Notes under the pieces: generated by a model
Databases searched by the model: none
Told to the model about the DNA's origin: nothing
Seen by the model: the letters and a program-made list of their open reading frames with translations, nothing else
Program-made: the position numbers and the translations under genes
Origin: Chrysemys picta bellii
Taxonomy: Eukaryota; Chordata; Testudines; Emydidae
Direction of reading: 5' to 3'
NCBI RefSeq assembly: GCF_011386835.1
Contig: NC_088791.1
Location: 56,811,498-56,875,497 of the forward strand
DNA length: 64,000 nt
Shown here: piece by piece, positions 57,406 to 64,000 of the stretch
How positions within the stretch are numbered: the stretch's first letter is position 1
How the letters are laid out: each line of letters begins with the position of its first letter

Positions 57406-57816
57406 TAGGGTTACCATATTTTGAGTGTCCAAAAAGAGGACACTCCAGGGGGCCCCGGCCCCAGCCCCACCCCAAATCCCCCCTTCCCCAAAGTCCCCGC
57501 CCCAACTCCGCCCCCTCCCCTGCTTCCCACAAACATTTGATTCGCGGGAAGCCTGAAGCAGGTAAGGGGTGGGGTGGGGGGAGGAGGCGCGGCCCAGTCA
57601 GGCCCCCCCGGCATCTCCAGCCTGGGTCAGCTCGGGCCCTGGGGTGCCGGCCCCGGGCCAGGCCCCGGCCGAGCACCACCGGCCCTCGGCCCCGCCGGCC
57701 CCGCATGTCCCGATTTTCCCAGACATGTCTGGCTTTTTGGGATTTCCCCCTGGACGGGGATTTGAGGCCCAAAAAGCCGGACATGTCCGGGAAAATCTGG
57801 ACATATGGTAACTCTA
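57406..57816. mobile_element. hAT-like element, TAGGGTTACCATA ends
   Basis: Starts TAGGGTTACCATA and ends TATGGTAACTCTA with perfect 8-bp flanks TTATTGGC (57398-57405 and 57817-57824). The GC-rich interior has an internal inverted pair (CCAGACATGTCTGG and CCGGACATGTCCGG). The 60-180-codon open frames on both strands come from this bias. Confidence 0.92.
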
Positions 57817-57824
57817 TTATTGGC

Positions 57825-58834
57825 TCCACGATGTCATAATCGAGACAGGACTTCCAGCAGCTGCTAGGGTGGGTGGACAGCATGTCTATGACAGAACAAA
57901 GGTAAAGATGAAAAGCAATATTTTCCCTTCTATTTCACTGTTACTGAATATTATTTTTAAAGCAATAGTTGGTTTTTTGCCCTTATGCAGTATTGGTTAG
58001 CTGAGACCATTCACATTTTTACAAACCTCATCACTGATTCTGATGCAAGAAAGGAACTGATAAATGAGAAAAAGGCTGTGTTAATTAAAAAGATATGAAA
58101 GGGGGGGGGGAAATCCTTCTTAGAGAAGTGGAAAAGAACAAATTGTGAGGGTGAGAGAAAATGGTATAAAACCACTGTATTGTAATCACACTGCATTTGA
58201 CATTTGTATATGTGTTCTGGGAAGAGCCACATGATGGCAGCAAAAGTCATGTTTTAAAAATAAATATGATAGAGGGTTGAGAGTTAAGAGCAGCAGGATT
58301 TTTTTTCTATTGAAAACAAATTTTTATTTTATTTTAATTTTTTGGTGTCAAAATCTGAAACTGAATTTTTCTTTCCTTTTCGGTCTGTATAGGTTCATTT
58401 CAACAAAGACATTTTTATTCTTGAACTATCTATTTCATATTACTTGCTCTCACTGCACTATAGACCACCCAATTATACTATTGTATGGAAAGATACTATA
58501 AATTCATAAGATTAATTGAAGTTTTTCAAATGGGACACTGTAAAATGGAATATTGGCCTCCTGTTTAAAGAAAGATTTATCTGTGGATGTGTTCAGATAC
58601 ATCATTATTCAATAGTACAAAGTAATTTACAGCTGTAGCCACAACATTCTCTCTGATTGTTGATTATGACCTGTGGTTAATAATATGGTTGTCACTATCT
58701 CATGTGAGTGCTGAATCTCCTTTTTTGAAGCGCTTTCTGTATATATTCTTTCACTGTGATTCAGTTGTTTTTATATAGTTTGAGATTAACATTTCTTGGT
58801 ACTCATGTGTCTTTGCTTTTAATGTAGCATGTTT
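57825..58834. other. No gene recognised
   Basis: AT-rich; nothing recognised. Confidence 0.5.
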
Positions 58835-58837
58835 CAA

Positions 58838-59270
58838 GCATGTGCTTAGGTCCTATTGAAGTCAAGAGGTGAAACTCTGGCTCCAGTGAAGTCAATGACA
58901 AAACTCTCATTGACTTTAACAAAGTCAAGATTTCACCCAAGGACTGTGCTGAATCTACAAAGGCCCTGAAGCCTTTAAGTCCTGTTTTTAGGCACCACTG
59001 CATTCCACCAGACTCCTGCTCAGCTGCTGTCTAGACCTGTAGGTGCCTAAAGTTGATCGGCACCTAAGTTTTTGCAGTAAAAGTTCCCTAGGTGCCTTTG
59101 TTTCTGCCTCTAAGTAGGTGTGCTGCTGCCTCATTTTAGACATGCAGGTGCCGGTCTCCTGCCTAAACCCCAGAACAATCCATGAACCAGAAGAAGATAG
59201 GTGTTTCTCTGCCTAAGTCACCTGTGGAGGGCCAGTTTGGTAGGTGTGCTTAGGGGCCACCTAACATGTG
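58838..59270. repeat. Old palindromic amniote-type repeats
   Basis: 58856-58945 contains inverted GTGAAACTCTGGCTCCAGTG...TTTCACC around GAAGTCAATGAC. 59036-59180 has repeated GGTGCCTAAG/CTTAGGTGCC units in both orientations. Probably ancient elements; the class is not determined. Confidence 0.4.
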
Positions 59271-59276
59271 TGTGCA

Positions 59277-59420
59277 TGTGTAACCTTTAGCCCGGTGGTT
59301 AAGAGCACTCCCCCAGGATATGGAAGATCCTGGTGTAAGTCTTCCATTTGCCTGGAAAGGAGAGGCAGTTGAACAGTCTCCTATCTCACAGGAGAATGCA
59401 CTAATCACTAGGCTCTGGAA
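59277..59420 (+). mobile_element. tRNA-like SINE copy
   Basis: TTAGCCCGGTGGTTAAGAGC resembles an A box; the second half (AGAATGCACTAATCACTAGG) is the inverted counterpart of the head. Confidence 0.5.
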
Positions 59421-59474
59421 GGTTTTCCTCTTTAATTAAATATTAATTGGCCAAAAAGAGTAAGAATTACACTA

Positions 59475-59607
59475 TAGCTCATGGTTAGGGCACTCACCTG
59501 AGGAGTGGTAGAACCCTGTTCAACTCCTCTCTCATCAGTCAGAGAGGGAGACTTGAACCAGGGGTTTCCTATATCCCAGATGAGAATTCTAACCACTAGG
59601 CTAAAGA
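59475..59607 (+). mobile_element. tRNA-like SINE copy
   Basis: TAGCTCATGGTTAGGGC as A box and CTGTTCAACTCC as B box, 36 bp apart; then inverted TTCTAACCACTAGGCT. It pairs with the copy at 59277. Confidence 0.55.
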
Positions 59608-59980
59608 TTATAAGGGCAATAGTGCTGTTCCTGCTTCCCTTTCCCAAGTTGTTTTGTGTGGTGTTTGACAATCTCTGATCAGGCCCTGCAGGTGATTTAG
59701 GTGGCCGAGTGCCCATTTTCCTGGTTCATGAATCACAAGCAGAGCTAGACACCTTCTTGCAGCAAGGACTTAGGGACTGAACTCAGATGAGTAGGGCTTA
59801 GGATGCATCCCTCTTGATGCATCCCTCCCATTAGCTACCATAGGCAACTCCCCACCTCGTATGCTGGGTTTGTGGATCTCTTTCCAAGGCATCTCTCTCC
59901 CCTGCATACATTGTATAGAAGCCTCAACTCCTAACTCTGGCTGCGTGATCTCAGTGTGTTCCTGTGATTTTCTGGTCACC

Positions 59981-60615
59981 TAGGGTTACCATATTTTCAG
60001 CCTCCAAAAGGAGGACAGTCCACGGCCCCCGCCCCCGGACCCACCCCCAGCCCCAACTCCGCCCCTTCCCCAAAGTCCCCACCCCAACTCCGCCCCCTCC
60101 CCTGCTTCCCATGAACATTTGATTCGCGGGAAGCCTGAAGCAGGTAAGGAGGGTGTGGGGGGAGGAGGCGCGGCCCAGTCTGGCCCCCCCGGCCTCTCCA
60201 GCTTGGGTTGGCTCGGGCCCTGGGGTGTCGGCCCCGGGCACCCCCGGCCCGCCCAGCACTGCTGGTCCCTGGGCCCCCGGCCCGCTCAGCACCCCCTGGC
60301 CCAGCTGAGCACCCCCGGCCCGCTCAGCACCCCCGGCCCGGCCCCCCGGCCGAGCACCCCCGGCCCGCTCAGCACCCCCCGGCCCCCGGCGCTCGGCACT
60401 GCCGGCCCCTGACACCGCCGGCGCCCCCGGCCCCCCTGGCAGTCGGCCCCTGGCCCCGCCGGCGCTCGGCCCCGCCGGCGCTCGGCCCCCGGCCCCTGGC
60501 GCTCCGGTCCCGATTTTCCCGGACATGTCGGCTTTTTGGGATTTCCCCCCGGACGGGGATTTGGAGCCCAAAAAGCCGGACATGTCCGGGAAAATCCGGA
60601 CGTATGGTAACCCTA
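59981..60615. mobile_element. hAT-like element, TAGGGTTACCATA ends
   Basis: Starts TAGGGTTACCATA, ends TATGGTAACCCTA, with perfect 8-bp flanks TGGTCACC (59973-59980 and 60616-60623). Same family as 57406 but with an expanded CCCCCGGCCCG-rich middle. The long open frames on each strand (223 and 141 codons) are Pro/Gly/Ala low-complexity and not genes. Confidence 0.92.
60283..60400. repeat. GC-rich minisatellite in hAT
   Basis: Imperfect units of GCCCGCTCAGCACCCCC, variously extended by CCGGCCC, repeat about six times. Confidence 0.8.
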
Positions 60616-60623
60616 TGGTCACC

Positions 60624-62445
60624 TAAACTTTAGGCACTGTGAAGCCCAGTATCACAACATCTAAGTCCCTTTTGGAGATCTGGGCCTTTGGGCCTAATTA
60701 AAAACAAATACTGACATTCACATATTTAAGAACTACAATAGTAAATATCCCTTAAAATACATTAACTTTATCCTAAGCCCAGCTAAATAATTACTGAACC
60801 TTTAGATCTTTTCCAGTGCAGACGAATGTAGACCCTTGTGCCTCTGGAAACAGGTACTTTCTAGCGGTTACCCAGTTGTTTACACCAGACCTGATCCAAG
60901 GTGGTGTCTCTTCACTTGGGTTTTATATGAAGTATATGATGGACATGTCACCAGTATTGTTTTTTTCAAGCAAGTTTCTGAGGCAAAGGCAAAATTCTTT
61001 TCCTGGCTATAATTAACCTCCATCTGAATTCTAAAGACCACAATGGAGCTATGCCAGTTTACACCAGCTGAGGAGCTCACCTCTGCATTCTAAAGTTCCC
61101 CACCAAAACATATATATCATTTAAAAAAAATACTGTGTCATTATTGTGGTCTCTTATAATCAAGTTGACTTCTCATAATAGACAGCATAAATAGTTCCCC
61201 CTCCTTGTAGCACCCCAACTAGACACAAAAAATGACTTAATGATTTCCCCTTCAATCATCTGCTTGAGTAGGGGTTAAGAGGGTTTGTGCTGTTCTGAGG
61301 TTCAATAAGTTCATTCTCTTGTGGCCTGCCAGAGGGAATGAATTATACAGCCATGAGCCCTCTATCCCGCCCTTAGATACTGGTCTTCTGGTGACTTATC
61401 AAAAGAGCCTCAGCCGATCTCAGTGGTTGCAATGATGCAAAGGGAGACTGGACCCAGCATATCTAAGGAAGTGCCTAACAATGCTGACTTTGATTAAAAG
61501 TAGCACCTGGAAGTTCACCTAGAAGGCAATGCACCTGATAGATCACAGGTGTAAAATGCTCACACTAACCCACTCTAAAAATGTGGATGTCTGAGGCTAA
61601 GTGGTCTTCAATTGTAGCCCAAACTACAGCATACTATAATAGTCCTACCATGAGGTGACAAAAATCTGGGAGGCCTTTGATGAGATCATATCAGCAAGGA
61701 GAGGCCACACCCTCTTAGCTTACCACAGAAGAGAAAAATATCATGATCCACCATGGATACTTGAAAAAAAAAATCAAACTTCAGTCTGTTATGGTCACAG
61801 GACATAAAGAAGTTAAATAAAAATATAAGAGTCTTTCTGGAATTGTATGATAACACTACATTTTTTTCTTGGTATCCAGAAACCTAGTACTCAAGAACTA
61901 AAACCAGAGAGAAACAAAGCAGGCTGCTCTATAAGCAGAGAGACAGGATTCAAGACATCTTATTCTAGGCTGACTTTTTCCTGAATGACTCATTGCACAC
62001 TTTCTTACAGAGAGGCCCCTAGCCTGCAAGCAGGACAAGGAAATCCTTCCTTTTCTTTTATGTAATAACTTGCAATTCCAACACAGTCCTCAATACATGA
62101 GAGTCAAAAACTCTAAGCATCTTAACCTTTTTGGCTAGGAGTACATATTCTCCATCAGTTGATAGATCAGTCACAACCCTCATGAGTTCCTTATGTTAAC
62201 TCTGCTAACATCACCTCCATCTTTCCTGGATTAGACTTCAACAAGTTTATTTTCCTCCAGAGTCAGGCAAGAAAAATGCACAATCTGTAGAGGTGAGTGT
62301 CATACACATGTTAGTGGCTCTGAAGTCCAAAACCTTTTACATTCTAAAAAAATCCCATGCTCTCCCCCCCCCCCCCAAAAAAGATGACAGACTAGAATCT
62401 TGTAGGACCCCTGAAATGAGTGTAATGGAGCCACACTCACCTCTT
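60624..62445. other. No gene recognised
   Basis: A piece of the palindromic TGGAGCTATGCCAGTTTACA family lies at 61040-61085. No gene evidence. 61250-62240 may be an old LINE 3' region but shows no motif I can name. Confidence 0.45.
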
Positions 62446-62450
62446 GAGAG

Positions 62451-63344
62451 TGCCCCCTGTCCAAGTACATGTGCCTGCACACTCTCTCTCATTCAGTTTG
62501 TGGTGGATCTTTGGTGACTCAGCCCTTCAGTCAAGTCACATGCAGTCCATAAGTGAAATAAAACCCCCTTCTGGGGAAGCAGTTCAATGGGGGGCCTATC
62601 CTAATACCTCTCACGTGGCCTTTCTTTCCCTGTAGCCATCCCTGGCTCTGGCCCTTAATTAGTTCAGCAGTCTTTAAAATTGTGTTGGCCCTGGTATTGA
62701 GCCATACTCCTTGGGAGTAGTGTTCTCACCTTCTCTGGGCCTTTTGGGCCCCAGCTCTCCTGCTGGGCGACTAAAAGAGTTCAGCTCCCTTTCTGGGGTG
62801 CATCAAAGTCCAGGCCATTTTCCCAGTTGCTTGGGGTGCATGTGTGTGTATCCCAGGCCCACCCTCTACTCCAGGTCCCAAGCCAGGGACCCTAAAGATA
62901 GCTGCCATCTACCATGTCCTTTTAACTAAGCTATGTTGCTGCTATGATTCCCTGGGTCAGTTCCCCATGGCTTCAGCATGTTTTTCACCCTTACCTCAAT
63001 GCCTCATCCCAGTTGAGTTCCAGCCACCAGCCCAGAGCTCCTCATTCCCCCAGGTCTCTGCTAGCACTGCTCTATCCAAGATCCTGTAGCTTCCTCAGCC
63101 AGCCAGGCACTCCTTCACCTCCAGCAAGGAACTGAATTCTGTATTGCCCTGCAGCTCCTTTTATATGGGCCTGCTGGGCACGGATTGGATGTTCCATTGC
63201 AGCCCCTCTCTGATTGGCTGCGTCCCACACTGCCGCTCTAGGCAGCTTGGAGGACTCTCTCCACTGTCCTTTTCTGGGGCAGGATGTGGCAGGGCCAAAA
63301 AGCCTCCTGCAGTGGAGCCTCAGGGCCTACTCCACCCTGTCACA
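62451..63344 (-). mobile_element. Solo LTR, minus strand
   Basis: On the minus strand it begins TGTGACAGGGTGG and ends GACAGGGGGCA. The 5-mer GAGAG flanks both sides (62446-62450 and 63345-63349). A minus-strand TATATAAAAGG (63159-63168 region) is the likely TATA box. No polyadenylation signal was clear. No viral genes remain. The LTR family is not identified and differs from those at 32409 and 46021. Confidence 0.78.
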
Positions 63345-63374
63345 GAGAGACTGTAGGATAGAGGAGCATCTACA

Positions 63375-63583
63375 AAAACAACAAGGAGTCTGGTGGCACC
63401 TTAAAGACTAACAGATTTATTTGGGCATAAGCTTTCGTGGGTAAAAACCTCACTTCTTCGGATGCATTGTTTTTACCCACGAAAGCTTATGCCCAAATAA
63501 ATCTGTTAGTCTTTCAGGTGCCACCAGACTCCTTGTTGTTTTTGTAGATACAGACTAACACGGCTACCCCCTGATACTTGAGC
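63375..63583. mobile_element. Two-arm Penelope hairpin
   Basis: Flanked by 10-bp copies of AGCATCTACA (63365-63374 and 63584-63593). Arms of about 75-80 bp run inverted (AGTCTGGTGGCACCTTAAAG and its counterpart), and the right arm continues through GATACAGACTAACACGGCTA. Both ribozyme cores are damaged: CCGAAGA on the left arm and no CTGA box on the right. No coding sequence. Confidence 0.93.
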
Positions 63584-63641
63584 AGCATCTACAGAATACC
63601 AGTGCCCTGAGATCTCTTAGAAAAGAGTGAATAATGCCCAC

Positions 63642-63976
63642 CAGCGGTTCCCAAACTGTGGAGTGGGACCTAAAAGTGGGTCATGACCCCATTTTAATGG
63701 GGTCGCCAGGGCTGTTGTTAGATTTGCTGGGGCCTAGGGCTGAAGCCAAAGTCTGAGCCCCCACTGCCCATGGCTGAAGCCGAAACCTGAAGGCTTCAGC
63801 CCTGGACAGCAGGGCTCAGGTTTCAGCTCCCCCACCCAGGGCTGAAGCCCTTGAGCTTCGGCTTCACCCCCGCCCCCAGGGCAGCGGGGCTCAGGCTTCA
63901 GTCCCCTTTCTCGAGGTTGTGTGGTAATTTTTATTATCAGAAGGGGGTCGCGATGCAAAGAAGTTTGAGAAATGCT
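63642..63976. mobile_element. hAT-like MITE, CAGCGGTTCCCAAAC ends
   Basis: Starts CAGCGGTTCCCAAACT; the right end AAGTTTGAGAAATGCT is the decayed inverted copy of the common hAT terminus CAGNGGTTCTCAAACTT. GTGGGTCATGACCCC and GGGTCGC motifs lie inside. The target duplication is not clear. Confidence 0.7.
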
Positions 63977-64000
63977 ATAATTCACTCCTCTTGGTGCACA

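Noticed and set aside
57288..57883. 183-codon and 161-codon open frames
   Set aside because: Both cross the ends of a hAT MITE with intact 8-bp flanks and have no homology.
59951..60633. 223-codon and 141-codon open frames on opposite strands
   Set aside because: Low-complexity Pro/Gly/Ala frames from the CCCCCGGCCCG repeats of a hAT element.
1..64000. CRISPR arrays, operons, ribosome binding sites
   Set aside because: The sequence is vertebrate nuclear DNA; no regularly spaced direct repeats were seen.

Overview
This is nuclear DNA of a vertebrate, most likely a cryptodiran turtle. The evidence is the mix of repeats: chicken-repeat-1 (CR1) LINEs with the ATTCTATG-type 3' tail, a tRNA-derived SINE with a CR1-like tail (CrySINE/tortoise Pol III SINE type), Penelope-like elements with hammerhead-ribozyme-like termini, hAT and Harbinger-like MITEs with intact target-site duplications (TSDs), and solo LTRs with 5-bp TSDs. 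Nothing is bacterial: there are no operons, ribosome binding sites or CRISPR arrays. The species call is inference.

Only one convincing intact host gene is present: a rhodopsin-class GPCR of the P2Y/succinate-receptor group on the minus strand (39145..40152). The fold is intact, but most residues that bind the acidic ligand in its relatives are changed. Two short exon-like stretches (41444..41699 and 52514..52646) are reported at low confidence. A lysine-rich coding-like block broken by frameshifts (about 16060..16848) looks like a dead gene copy I cannot name.

Layout. 0-5 kb: a GC-rich hAT-like foldback element and a Harbinger-like MITE. 5-10 kb: a Penelope-like element with inverted ends, a CrySINE and a minus-strand CR1 joined to a Penelope reverse-transcriptase fragment. 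10-25 kb: GC-rich composite repeats, the broken coding block, a mariner-type element and a large foldback carrying one insertion in each arm. 25-35 kb: a broken CR1 split by a hAT, an LTR-like repeat, a CR1 with an open 438-codon reverse-transcriptase frame, a minus-strand solo LTR inside a Penelope fragment, and a dead SGNH-hydrolase gene from a mobile element. 35-46 kb: the GPCR in sparse sequence. 46-48 kb: a solo LTR, then a hAT with a Penelope hairpin nested in it. 48-57 kb: mostly unassigned, with old SINEs. 57-64 kb: two further TAGGGT-type hATs, tRNA-like SINEs, a solo LTR, a Penelope hairpin and a last hAT.

The most interesting pattern is that Penelope-derived ends occur at one window in three forms, each flanked by 10-12 bp duplications: a single arm (99 bp), two arms as a hairpin (209 and 228 bp), and two arms around a coding remnant (1220 bp). 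Two of the arms keep a hammerhead ribozyme core. This suggests that the ribozyme-bearing ends have been mobilised on their own, like a SINE that parasitises Penelope.
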